NCBI GenBank assembly: GCA_030600865.1
Contig: JAUVUS010000152.1
Coordinates: forward strand, 1-6,566
Source: Bacteroidales bacterium
GTDB lineage: Bacteria > Bacteroidota > Bacteroidia > Bacteroidales > UBA12077
Direction: 5' to 3'
Length of the DNA stretch: 6,566 bases
Part shown: piece after piece, positions 1 through 5,947 of the stretch
Position numbering within the stretch: position 1 is the first letter of the stretch
How the letters are laid out: every line of letters starts with the position of its first letter
Notes under the pieces: model-generated
What the model was told of the DNA's origin: nothing
The model's database searches: none
The model's input: only the letters and a program-made list of their open reading frames with translations
Program-made: the position numbers and the translations under genes

Positions 1-2
1 CC

Positions 3-221
3 TTACATGCACTTACAAAAGATGGTACAGCACATGGTAAAATGGATGATGGATTGAATGCAGGAATACCCGTTGATAAATGTGCAAGACAGTATGTTAA
101 TGCTATCAGAAAAGATAAAAAGGAAGTACTAATCGGGGCTAGTGAATTATTAATGGTATATATCCATAAATTTTTACCTAAATTATTTTATAAATTAGCT
201 CGCAAAATTAAGCCGACATAA
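3..221 (+). CDS. SDR-family oxidoreductase, C-terminal fragment
   Basis: The gene runs in from the left edge; 72 C-terminal codons are present, ending in TAA at 219-221. The visible peptide starts LHALTKDGTAHGKMDDGL and ends in a basic tail, ARKIKPT. The pattern 'alt.dG..hg.mD.gl..Gip.ekcA...v.ai...k.evliG..el..vyi.kflP.lfy.larki' is what I know from the C-terminus of classical short-chain dehydrogenases of the DHRS7/DHRS7B type. These are NAD(P)-dependent oxidoreductases, often membrane-associated through hydrophobic and basic ends. The Rossmann fold, the cofactor motif and the YxxxK catalytic pair all lie outside the window, so cofactor and substrate cannot be judged. The VOC gene follows after 11 bases on the same strand, so the two are probably co-transcribed. 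Confidence 0.75.
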   Translation, partial: LHALTKDGTAHGKMDDGLNAGIPVDKCARQYVNAIRKDKKEVLIGASELLMVYIHKFLPKLFYKLARKIKPT

Positions 222-232
222 AAAATATTAAA

Positions 233-1294
233 ATGACTAAATTAATAAGTGGAATACAACAAATAGGAATTGGAGTTCCGGATGTTTACGAAGCATGGAA
301 ATGGTATAAAGATAATTTTGGAATGGATATCCGAATTTTTGAAGATGATACTGTTGCAGAGTTAATGTTACCTTATACCGGTGGTAAACCTCATAAGCGC
401 CATGCTGCCCTTGCCATGAATATATCCGGAGGTGGTGGATTTGAGATATGGCAGTATACTAGTCGAACTTCTGTTGGACCTGATTTTGAAATACAACTGG
501 GTGATTTAGGTATTAATATAGCTAAAATTAAAAGTTCTGATGTAAAAAAAGCTTACAATGAATTTAAATTACGAGATCTTGATATATTAGGTGATCTATA
601 TGAAAATCATTTCTTTGTAAAAGATCCATACGGTAATATTTTTCAGGTAGTTGAAGCAAGTGACTGGTTTAAAAAAACTAATAAATTAACAGGAGCAATT
701 GCCGGAGCAATTATTGGAGTAACAGATATAGAAAATGCCCGTAAAGTTTATAGCGATATTCTTGAATACGACCAGGTGGTTTATGATAAAGAAGAAGTAT
801 TTAATGATTTTTCACCTCTTCCCGGAGGTGACAAGAAATTCAGAAGAGTTCTTTTAAAATCAAGCCAGAAAAGGCAAGGTAGTTTTAGTAAATTGTTAGG
901 AGAAAGTTCAATTGAATTAATTCAGGTTTTAGACAGAGAACCAAAAAAGATTTTTAAAGACAGATTCTGGGGTGATTTAGGGTTTATCCATTTATGTTAT
1001 GATATTAGTGGAATGGAAGCTTTAAAACAGGACTGTGAGTCGAAAGGTTTTCCGTTTACTGTTGATAGCTCAGTAAAACATAACGAAAATAATAGTTTTG
1101 ATATGGGTGAAGCTGCCGGCCATTTTTCTTACATTGAAGATCCTGATGGAACTTTGATAGAATTTGTCGAAACTCATAAAGTACCAATTATGAAAAAGTT
1201 TGGCTGGTATCTGAATATGAAAAAAAGAGACCCCAGGAAACCTTTGCCAAACTGGATGTTAAATGTACTAGCTTTAAATAAAGTAAAGTTATAA
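233..1294 (+). CDS. Two-domain VOC (glyoxalase/bleomycin-resistance/dioxygenase fold) protein
   Basis: This 353-residue cytoplasmic protein has no signal peptide. It contains four beta-alpha-beta-beta-beta modules, i.e. two VOC domains: about 6-75 (IQQIGIGVPD to FEIWQY), 90-143 (to DPYGNIFQVVEAS), 155-232 (to SSIELIQVL) and 248-315 (GFIHLCYDISG to DPDGTLIEFVETH). VOC proteins bind a divalent metal through a His/Gln on the first strand and a Glu on the last strand of modules. Candidate ligands are Q10 and E71 in module 1, E228 in module 3, and H253 and E310 in module 4. Module 2 has Q138 where Glu is usual, and module 3 has Gly/Ala where His/Gln is expected, so only part of the sites look usable. 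A conserved-looking basic tail (about 318-353, with WYLNMKKRDPRKPLPNW) follows. The start is ATG at 233 after an A-rich leader, 11 bases from the upstream SDR stop. An isomerase, lyase or dioxygenase role are all possible; the substrate is unknown. Confidence 0.8.
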   Translation: MTKLISGIQQIGIGVPDVYEAWKWYKDNFGMDIRIFEDDTVAELMLPYTGGKPHKRHAALAMNISGGGGFEIWQYTSRTSVGPDFEIQLGDLGINIAKIKSSDVKKAYNEFKLRDLDILGDLYENHFFVKDPYGNIFQVVEASDWFKKTNKLTGAIAGAIIGVTDIENARKVYSDILEYDQVVYDKEEVFNDFSPLPGGDKKFRRVLLKSSQKRQGSFSKLLGESSIELIQVLDREPKKIFKDRFWGDLGFIHLCYDISGMEALKQDCESKGFPFTVDSSVKHNENNSFDMGEAAGHFSYIEDPDGTLIEFVETHKVPIMKKFGWYLNMKKRDPRKPLPNWMLNVLALNKVKL

Positions 1295-1326
1295 CTAAAT
1301 TGTATTAGAGGTTTTTACAATATATG

Positions 1327-1354
1327 GTAGAGTCAGGACATGTCCTGACTCTAC
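1327..1354. repeat. Perfect 28-bp palindrome between convergent genes
   Basis: The two 14-base arms, GTAGAGTCAGGACA and TGTCCTGACTCTAC, are exact reverse complements with no spacer. The element lies 32 bases after the VOC stop codon and 21 bases from the pentad gene's stop codon. As RNA, either strand would fold into a long hairpin, so a bidirectional terminator is the simplest reading, and the plus-strand side is followed by T-rich sequence. Neither side has a clean T-tract directly at the stem, and zero-loop symmetry is atypical of an intrinsic terminator. A dispersed palindromic repeat or a protein-binding site is therefore also possible. Confidence 0.65.
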
Positions 1355-1375
1355 TCATTTTAATTTAATGTTTTA

Positions 1376-1693
1376 TTATTGATTTTCTTTTTCTTCCGAA
1401 TCATTAGCCATTAATTTAGGAAGTCTTTTCTTATAGGCAATAACAAAAATTCCAACAGAATAAATGGCAACATTAAAAATACTCACTGAGAAAACACCAA
1501 TTGAAAAAATACCAATTGAAAAGATACCTGCTGAAAATTTACCTGCAGCGAATACACCTAAAGCAAAATCGCCTGCTGCAAAGTAGTTAAATGCATAATC
1601 ACTTGCACTAAACATAGGTTGATACGTGTAATTTAAAATAAAGCCTACTACGATTAAGATTACTGCTACAAATAGATACCAATATTTTTTCAT
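1376..1693 (-). CDS. Small membrane protein of twelve aromatic-led pentapeptide repeats
   Basis: I do not recognise a named family for this 105-residue protein. Residues 1-3 (MKK) are followed by a hydrophobic helix (about 5-20), a signal anchor or uncleaved signal. Residues 28-87 then form twelve uninterrupted five-residue units, each opening with Phe or Tyr: first FSASD and YAFNY, then FAAGD, FALGV, FAAGK, FSAGI, two FSIG(I/V) units, and later FSVSI, FNVAI, YSVGI and FVIAY. The fourth position is usually Gly. Early units carry Asp or Lys; later ones are wholly hydrophobic. A charged tail (KKRLPK, then acidic SEEKENQ) closes the protein. The period recalls pentapeptide-repeat beta-helices, but the sequence lacks the usual A(D/N)Lxx consensus, so a membrane-inserted or membrane-apposed repeat structure is equally likely. 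The gene follows the hydrolase gene by 33 bases and shares its 14-base leader, which suggests one operon. Confidence 0.75.
   Translation of the reverse strand: MKKYWYLFVAVILIVVGFILNYTYQPMFSASDYAFNYFAAGDFALGVFAAGKFSAGIFSIGIFSIGVFSVSIFNVAIYSVGIFVIAYKKRLPKLMANDSEEKENQ
1493..1582 (-). repeat. 15-bp tandem DNA repeats inside the pentad-repeat gene
   Basis: Six successive 15-base units start at 1493, 1508, 1523, 1538, 1553 and 1568. The first two are nearly identical (AACACCAATTGAAAA and AATACCAATTGAAAA); the rest diverge progressively while keeping the ACC/GCC and GAAAA/GCAAA positions. They encode the central pentads. This suggests the protein grew by in-frame duplication of one 15-base unit, the two left-hand copies being the youngest or the most homogenised. 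Confidence 0.7.
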
Positions 1694-1707
1694 TTTTTTA
1701 AAATTTA
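1694..1707 (-). promoter_or_regulatory. A-rich translation leader of the pentad gene
   Basis: On the minus strand the bases just before the ATG read TAAATTTTAAAAAA. The same 14 bases precede the hydrolase start (with one extra G before its ATG). No Shine-Dalgarno site is present, and A-rich leaders are usual in Bacteroidota. The leader supports ATG at 1693 as the start. Confidence 0.5.
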
Positions 1708-1726
1708 TATGTTAATAATAAGTGAA

Positions 1727-2884
1727 TTAAAAATTTAAGTATTCGGGTTTTAGTTCAATAGATTCGTTGCTTGTAATATTCATAATTCGTTCTTCGATAG
1801 GAGGTGGCCCAAAAGTGCCTTTGGCATTATTTGAAAAACCATATCCCTCCTTTGGAATGCCGAATTTGGAATCTAATTCATTATTATTGTTTTCATCATG
1901 GAAATAATATATAGAATATTTTCCAGCCATAATTCCATCGATAGAAATATTACACTGATTATTGGCTATAGTTTCAGAAGTACTTGCTATCTTTTTTCCT
2001 GATTCATCTTCGAGCGTTAGCAATATTTTTCCAATGCTATTTTTAAGGCCATTTATTTTGATATTTAATGTAATACTACCTGATGAATTAAATATGTTAT
2101 TAGTTTTTTCAATAAAAAGTTCCGGAAATTTAATCACTGATTCAAGATGTTCACCTTCATAAATCCATAATTCTTTTGGTTCAGAAGCATTGTTGTAAAC
2201 TGTTTCTCCTTGTGTAAAAGGAACCGAAGTATCTTCTTTGCTATGAATAAATAATTTAGGAAGATTCTCAATTTCTTTTATATCATTCTTAGCAGAATAA
2301 GGCGATGTAACATATTGAGCAATAATGTCTTTTTGCTCTTCAGGAGCAGAAAGCAAAGCTATATCGGTAAATGAACTTATAGTACCATCCAATATTAAAC
2401 CTGCTATTTTATCCTGATTATCCTTTGCAATTTTGGTAGCAATCTGAGTTCCCATTGAAGCACCGTAAATGAGTATTGGTAAGTTTTTAAACTCATCTTT
2501 TACAAGAATTTCATTAAAAATGATTTGTGCATCTCCGGCAATGTTTAAATGTGTTGGTGTTCCAGTTGATTTTCCATAACCCCTAAAATCGATCATAAAA
2601 ACCTGATAACCATTTTTAACAAGAGGCTTGGTAATATCTGTGTAAGTCGAAATGTTTCCTGCAGATCCATGAAAAAATAAGATTGTTGCTTTGGGTGTGG
2701 TATTCGGTTTTAGAAGAACTGCATTTAGTTTTACCGAATCAATTTCAAAGTTTATTTCTTCAAAATCCACATTTTCAATTTTATTCCATTCTTTAGATGG
2801 ATAATAAAAGCGGTCATCAAATTGAGCCGATGATATTAAAATAGTACATAAACTCATTAATACTGTTAAAATAATTTCTTTCAT
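1727..2884 (-). CDS. Secreted alpha/beta hydrolase fused to a C-terminal DUF2141 domain
   Basis: This 385-residue protein has an N-terminal signal peptide (1-20, predicted cut SSA|Q). Residues about 40-262 form a serine alpha/beta hydrolase of the BAAT/dienelactone-like type. FFHGSAGN gives the oxyanion HG (72-73), DFRGYGKS (99-106) is typical, YGASMG carries the GxSxG nucleophile S143, and the acid and base are likely D218 (SKEDTSVP) and H246 (EGEHLES). Residues about 268-385 match DUF2141 (PF09912): ITLNIKINGLKNSIG opens it, HDENNNNELD (329-338) looks like a DxNxNxxxD calcium-loop motif, and FGIPKEGYGFSNNAKG (341-356) is its hallmark. DUF2141 is usually a separate secreted protein of about 140 residues, so the fusion is notable. 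It probably acts in the periplasm or outside the cell on an ester, thioester or peptide bond; the substrate is unknown. The start is ATG at 2884, behind a predicted promoter; the pentad gene follows. Confidence 0.85.
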   Translation of the reverse strand: MKEIILTVLMSLCTILISSAQFDDRFYYPSKEWNKIENVDFEEINFEIDSVKLNAVLLKPNTTPKATILFFHGSAGNISTYTDITKPLVKNGYQVFMIDFRGYGKSTGTPTHLNIAGDAQIIFNEILVKDEFKNLPILIYGASMGTQIATKIAKDNQDKIAGLILDGTISSFTDIALLSAPEEQKDIIAQYVTSPYSAKNDIKEIENLPKLFIHSKEDTSVPFTQGETVYNNASEPKELWIYEGEHLESVIKFPELFIEKTNNIFNSSGSITLNIKINGLKNSIGKILLTLEDESGKKIASTSETIANNQCNISIDGIMAGKYSIYYFHDENNNNELDSKFGIPKEGYGFSNNAKGTFGPPPIEERIMNITSNESIELKPEYLNF

Positions 2885-2899
2885 CTTTTTTAAAATTTA
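2885..2899 (-). promoter_or_regulatory. A-rich translation leader of the hydrolase gene
   Basis: The minus strand reads TAAATTTTAAAAAAG directly before the ATG. Its first 14 bases are identical to the leader of the downstream pentad gene, and the shared bases stop at the two start codons. This could reflect shared translation control or simple base composition. Confidence 0.5.
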
Positions 2900-2928
2900 A
2901 ATTAAACATTTGATTTTTTTTGACAATG

Positions 2929-2960
2929 CAAGTGTAAGACGAAATCCGCTACTGGCAAAA
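2929..2960 (-). promoter_or_regulatory. Bacteroidota-type promoter for the hydrolase-pentad operon
   Basis: On the minus strand a TTTTG -33 element (2960-2956) is followed by a 19-base spacer and a -7 element TACACTTG (2936-2929). The latter differs from the TAnnTTTG consensus of the Bacteroidota primary sigma factor at one base. Transcription would begin near 2922, giving a leader of about 38 bases before ATG at 2884. This stretch is richer in GC than the DNA around it. Confidence 0.5.
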
Positions 2961-2978
2961 GTTTTGGGACAGACGGCA

Positions 2979-3038
2979 AGCTTTTGTGATGTATGGATAG
3001 ATTGTGTGATGAAATACAAGTACGAGTGATTAATTACA
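2979..3038 (-). promoter_or_regulatory. Three 20-bp-spaced direct repeats, candidate LytTR operator
   Basis: On the plus strand the units begin AG at 2979, 2999 and 3019. Each has the core GTGAT at the same offset (2986, 3006, 3026), so the phase is exactly 20 bp. Units 2 and 3 agree at 14 of 20 positions, units 1 and 2 at 12 of 20. LytTR proteins bind imperfect 9-bp direct repeats about 20-22 bp apart, start to start. These repeats lie directly upstream of the hydrolase promoter, and the gene next upstream encodes a LytTR protein. The core does not match the AgrA/AlgR consensus closely, so the link rests on spacing and position. Confidence 0.45.
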
Positions 3039-3110
3039 AGATAAATTAACAGGTTTGATTAGTTGGTAAACTGAAAGAATTTTAATTTGTATTACAAAAT
3101 TTGTTGATTA

Positions 3111-3968
3111 TTAATTGCTGTTACGAACCAAATCAACATAATTTCGGGAAACAGGAACTTCAATGTCACAATTTTGAAGACTTAATCGTAATCCCTGAGA
3201 ATTACCTTTAGCACTAATTATTTTATTCGTATTTACAATAAAAGCCCTGTGACATTGAACGATTTCTGGAGTATCGTCAAAAAAATCTAAAGCTCGTTTT
3301 AAAGCACTACGATAGGTTTTTCGTATTATTTTATCTTCATTCAATAAATAGATTTCAATGTAGTTGCCTGATGATTCAATAAAATAAAGATCATCATTAT
3401 TAAACTCGATAAAATCTTTTTCATTATCGGCAAAAAATCGAATATGTTTATTTTGAAAAATTTCGACTTTTTCTTCTTCTAAACTTCTATTTACATCATT
3501 CGCAGAATTTATATATTTTCTTAATAAATACTTTTGTTTTGTAATAATCAGTATGGTAATTGGAATTAAGCCAACAACAAGTGTGATAAATTGAAATTGA
3601 ATAAAAAAAGACAAACCAACTTCGAAATAGAAATCAAATACAATTGATGTGTAAAGAGCATTTCCTAATCCAATAGTAAAGATTACCCAGATTAAGGAAA
3701 TAAATTCTTTCCAGATTTTCCAGTTTCGTTCATCAAAGAATTTCTTGAAAATATTTTCGATAATTACCATGTCGAAAACTAAAGTGCAAAAAGTTACCAA
3801 TCCATAACCTGAAAGAATTAGCAATTTGTTTCCTCCTTTAAAAAGATTTATTTCGAAAGGTTGAAATATGATTAAAAACAAAGCAACGAAAAGACTGATT
3901 AAAACAATAACTTTCCACTTATTTTCCTGCTTTGGGAAGGGTTGATTTAGGTAATTTATTAAATTCAT
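3111..3968 (-). CDS. Membrane-anchored LytTR-family transcriptional regulator
   Basis: This 285-residue protein has four predicted membrane helices (about 19-35, 49-70, 88-110, 121-142), a short charged linker (about 145-172, including SLEEEKVE) and a C-terminal LytTR DNA-binding domain (about 178-282). The LytTR signatures are clear: DDLYFIESSGNYIEIYLL (192-209), then VQCHRAFIVNTNKI (237-250) and VPVSRNYVDLVR (271-282). There is no receiver domain and no histidine kinase next to it, so it is not a classical two-component regulator. The membrane part probably senses a signal directly, or tethers the DNA-binding domain at the inner membrane. Its closest likely target is the downstream hydrolase-pentad operon, which has repeats in front of it. 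ATG at 3968 fits the conserved start of this type (NLINYLNQPFP, then the first helix). Confidence 0.88.
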   Translation of the reverse strand: MNLINYLNQPFPKQENKWKVIVLISLFVALFLIIFQPFEINLFKGGNKLLILSGYGLVTFCTLVFDMVIIENIFKKFFDERNWKIWKEFISLIWVIFTIGLGNALYTSIVFDFYFEVGLSFFIQFQFITLVVGLIPITILIITKQKYLLRKYINSANDVNRSLEEEKVEIFQNKHIRFFADNEKDFIEFNNDDLYFIESSGNYIEIYLLNEDKIIRKTYRSALKRALDFFDDTPEIVQCHRAFIVNTNKIISAKGNSQGLRLSLQNCDIEVPVSRNYVDLVRNSN

Positions 3969-4024
3969 TTTTGAATTATTACTTTAGAATGTGAAGATAA
4001 TAAAATGTAAGTTTCACTCAAATA

Positions 4025-4056
4025 AAAATCCATACTTTAAACAAAGCATGGATTTT
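4025..4056 (-). terminator. Intrinsic terminator after the C69 dipeptidase gene
   Basis: The arms 4025-4038 and 4043-4056 pair over 14 bp on the minus-strand RNA, with one G-U wobble and a four-base loop (GUUU). A T-rich run (TTTTTATTT) overlaps and follows the stem. It lies about 40 bases after the C69 stop codon and separates that gene from the LytTR gene. A-rich sequence on the other side could give weaker termination in the opposite direction. Confidence 0.8.
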
Positions 4057-4098
4057 ATTTTCTAATGGCCAATGCCTAAAGGCAAATAGCTATTTAAT

Positions 4099-5736
4099 CT
4101 ATTCGTGATTATTCGTATAGTCTGTAATAATCTGATTTCTTAAATCGAGGAACATTTTTGTAACATCATTCATAAGTTTATTTGAATAATTTGTTAAATA
4201 TTCCTGAGCAGCTTTTGGGTTTTTCTTATACAGTTTTAGGGCTTCATCTTCAATTGCCTTTTGATTCTTAAACATTTCATCTTCAAAAGGAGTTCTTACA
4301 GCTCTAACATCTTTAGCAATTTTTTGAAATTTTAAATTTGCCAGATTATCTACAAAATCTATAGCCCAACGTGCTGATTTCTCATTGTATTTATTTGGAT
4401 CATAAATATTATAAGTTTCAGCAATAGATAAATTCCCTGCATAAATAGGCACATACGGACTAAAGTATGGATTATCAAGATATACCCAGTAAACTCCACC
4501 AATTTCGTTTGGCAACCAATCGCGGAGCTGAAGAACCATTCCGTAATGCCCACGATGTCGGGCAACCGGACGACGATAAGTAATCTTTAAAAGTTTTCGT
4601 AAATCACTACTGGGAAATGGTGTTGCTAAAGGACTTTTTTCGTAACCACCTTTCCCGTCAGGTACCAGCCAGTTTGGATCATATGTCATATCATAGATTG
4701 TACCTTCAAATGTTGAACGTTGGAATGCAATAATATCCTGAACAGAAATCTTTTCTTCAGGTTTAACCGAAAATGGATAAATTGATACAGGTTCAACAAA
4801 TTGGAAATAAGGTTGAATTCCTTTATAAGGATTTCCTTCCGGAAATCTGTTAGGCCATTCTTTTAGATTTGGAACAAAAGTTTGATGGAAAAGCCAGAAT
4901 CTACTCGTTGCATATTCAACAGGTAATGGAGTGTAAGCGTCCTGCCAAATAAAAGGCATTCCTGATGTTGGATCGTACCATCCGCGATCAATAGCTTCCT
5001 GTATATAGTTTTCTGATACCATAAAGTTTTCACTGTCTTCTGCATTGATTTCTTTAATAATGCTCCAGTTTGGTATCATTGTAGCTTCATCGTCTGGCAA
5101 TCTTTGAGCTGCCCAAATTGCTCCGGGTTTTCCGCTTTCCGGGGTCCATCCCGAGCCAACTCCAAAAACTTCAAAAATCCAAATTTCTTCAGTATCAGCA
5201 ATAACAAGCGTTTCGGAGCCATCACCACTCGATGGTAAAAATCCGTATGTAATCATTAAATCACCAATAAACTGAACGGCTTCACGTGCATTTTTGTAAC
5301 GCTGTAAAGCAAAAATCTGCGCTTGTTCAATTGTCATAATTTGCTTGCCATTTTCGCGAGTACAAGTAAGTTCGTTTCGCTGAGCGGTTGTGCTTTCACC
5401 AATACCAAGTTGGTATTCGTTAACATGCGAATAAGCTGACTGGAAATATTTAAAAGTTTTTTCAACTTGTGGAATATAACCCAGAATTATTCCGTCATCG
5501 TTTAAAGCACGGTCTGCATCCTGAATTCCCCAATAAACTGCAGCTTTTTCTCCCGGTTTAAATGTTTGTGCCGGAACAACAAATATTCTTGAATCAGGCC
5601 CGGTATCGGTATGCGATATAATATTTGAACCATCAGCCGAAGCCTTTTTTCCAACAGTAATTATAGTACATGCATTGGTACTGTATTGATATCCTAGTGT
5701 AAGGATAATTAGTATTGATAAAAGTTTTCGTAACAT
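4099..5736 (-). CDS. Secreted C69-family dipeptidase (PepD-like Ntn hydrolase)
   Basis: This 545-residue protein belongs to peptidase family C69. An N-terminal signal peptide (1-22) is followed by the mature start C23, in NACTIITVGKKASADGS. In this family the Cys becomes the N-terminal nucleophile after the residues before it are removed; here signal peptidase cleavage at A22|C23 would do both jobs. Other family landmarks are SHTDTGPDSR (41-50), LGIGESTT (110-117), DTEEIWIFEVFG (181-192) and GAIWAAQRLPDDE (205-217). RRPVARHRGHYG (388-399) and YWVYLDNPYFSPYVPIYAG (416-434) complete the core. The C-terminus (about 455-545) is charged and helical. It probably cleaves dipeptides in the periplasm, feeding amino acids to the cell. 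Length is normal for secreted members. It has its own downstream terminator and a 211-base gap upstream, so it is probably transcribed alone. A lipoprotein reading of the Cys is less likely, because T-N-A-C is a poor lipobox. Confidence 0.9.
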   Translation of the reverse strand: MLRKLLSILIILTLGYQYSTNACTIITVGKKASADGSNIISHTDTGPDSRIFVVPAQTFKPGEKAAVYWGIQDADRALNDDGIILGYIPQVEKTFKYFQSAYSHVNEYQLGIGESTTAQRNELTCTRENGKQIMTIEQAQIFALQRYKNAREAVQFIGDLMITYGFLPSSGDGSETLVIADTEEIWIFEVFGVGSGWTPESGKPGAIWAAQRLPDDEATMIPNWSIIKEINAEDSENFMVSENYIQEAIDRGWYDPTSGMPFIWQDAYTPLPVEYATSRFWLFHQTFVPNLKEWPNRFPEGNPYKGIQPYFQFVEPVSIYPFSVKPEEKISVQDIIAFQRSTFEGTIYDMTYDPNWLVPDGKGGYEKSPLATPFPSSDLRKLLKITYRRPVARHRGHYGMVLQLRDWLPNEIGGVYWVYLDNPYFSPYVPIYAGNLSIAETYNIYDPNKYNEKSARWAIDFVDNLANLKFQKIAKDVRAVRTPFEDEMFKNQKAIEDEALKLYKKNPKAAQEYLTNYSNKLMNDVTKMFLDLRNQIITDYTNNHE

Positions 5737-5802
5737 AAATGAGTCGTTTTTTAATTATAGTTTTGTACTGTTTTGAGTCAGTTTTTATTTATTAAGGTGA
5801 AA

Positions 5803-5876
5803 TGGATTGTTGGATGTATGGAATATTGGATAATATAAAATCCATCATTCCAATTTTTCATTATTCCATTATTCCA
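5803..5876. repeat. Inverted arrays of an 8-bp-phased TGGAT / ATTCCA unit
   Basis: The left array has TGGAT, TGGAT, TGGAA and TGGAT at 5803, 5811, 5819 and 5827, exactly 8 bp apart. After an 8-base AT-rich gap comes the inverted array, ATCCA, TTCCA, TTTCA, TTCCA and TTCCA at 5840, 5848, 5856, 5864 and 5872, again exactly 8 bp apart. The arms pair best at 5819-5831 with 5840-5852 (6 bp, a 2x2 internal loop, 5 bp, an 8-base loop). The element fills most of the gap between the racemase-family gene and the C69 gene. It could end transcription of the former, be a dispersed repeat, or bind a protein in phased fashion. Confidence 0.7.
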
Positions 5877-5947
5877 TTATCAATCCCAATTATATTTTCA
5901 TATTATATAACAAATCTAATTAAGTTTTAGTCTTTAAGTTATAAAAA

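Noticed and set aside
1962..2162. Plus-strand 66-codon frame inside the hydrolase gene
   Set aside because: It is antisense to the DUF2141 coding region, whose conserved motifs explain the sequence. It shows no leader and no recognisable protein features.
2897..3060. Minus-strand open frame of about 54 codons in the regulator-hydrolase gap (includes CPKTFASSGFRLTLALSK)
   Set aside because: It has no ATG and no leader, ends inside the hydrolase leader, and overlaps the predicted promoter and the 20-bp repeats. The open frame is better explained as regulatory DNA that happens to lack stops.
3086..3098. Inverted repeat TTTGTA-T-TACAAA just after the LytTR stop codon
   Set aside because: Six-base AT-rich arms around a single base are expected by chance in such DNA, and the loop is too small for a terminator hairpin.
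4019..4045. Possible LytTR-gene promoter (TTTG at 4045-4042, TTTATTTG at 4026-4019)
   Set aside because: The spacer is only 15 bases, the -7 element has a mismatch at the conserved A, and it overlaps the terminator stem. Support is too weak to call.
4359..5045. Two short minus-strand frames (4359-4565 and 4863-5045) inside the C69 gene
   Set aside because: They are out-of-frame shadows of a full-length, well-conserved peptidase gene.
5887..5914. Possible C69 promoter (TTTG at 5914-5911, TATAATTG at 5894-5887)
   Set aside because: The 16-base spacer is short and the -7 element is imperfect. It would also place the whole 8-bp-phased array in a leader of about 150 bases.
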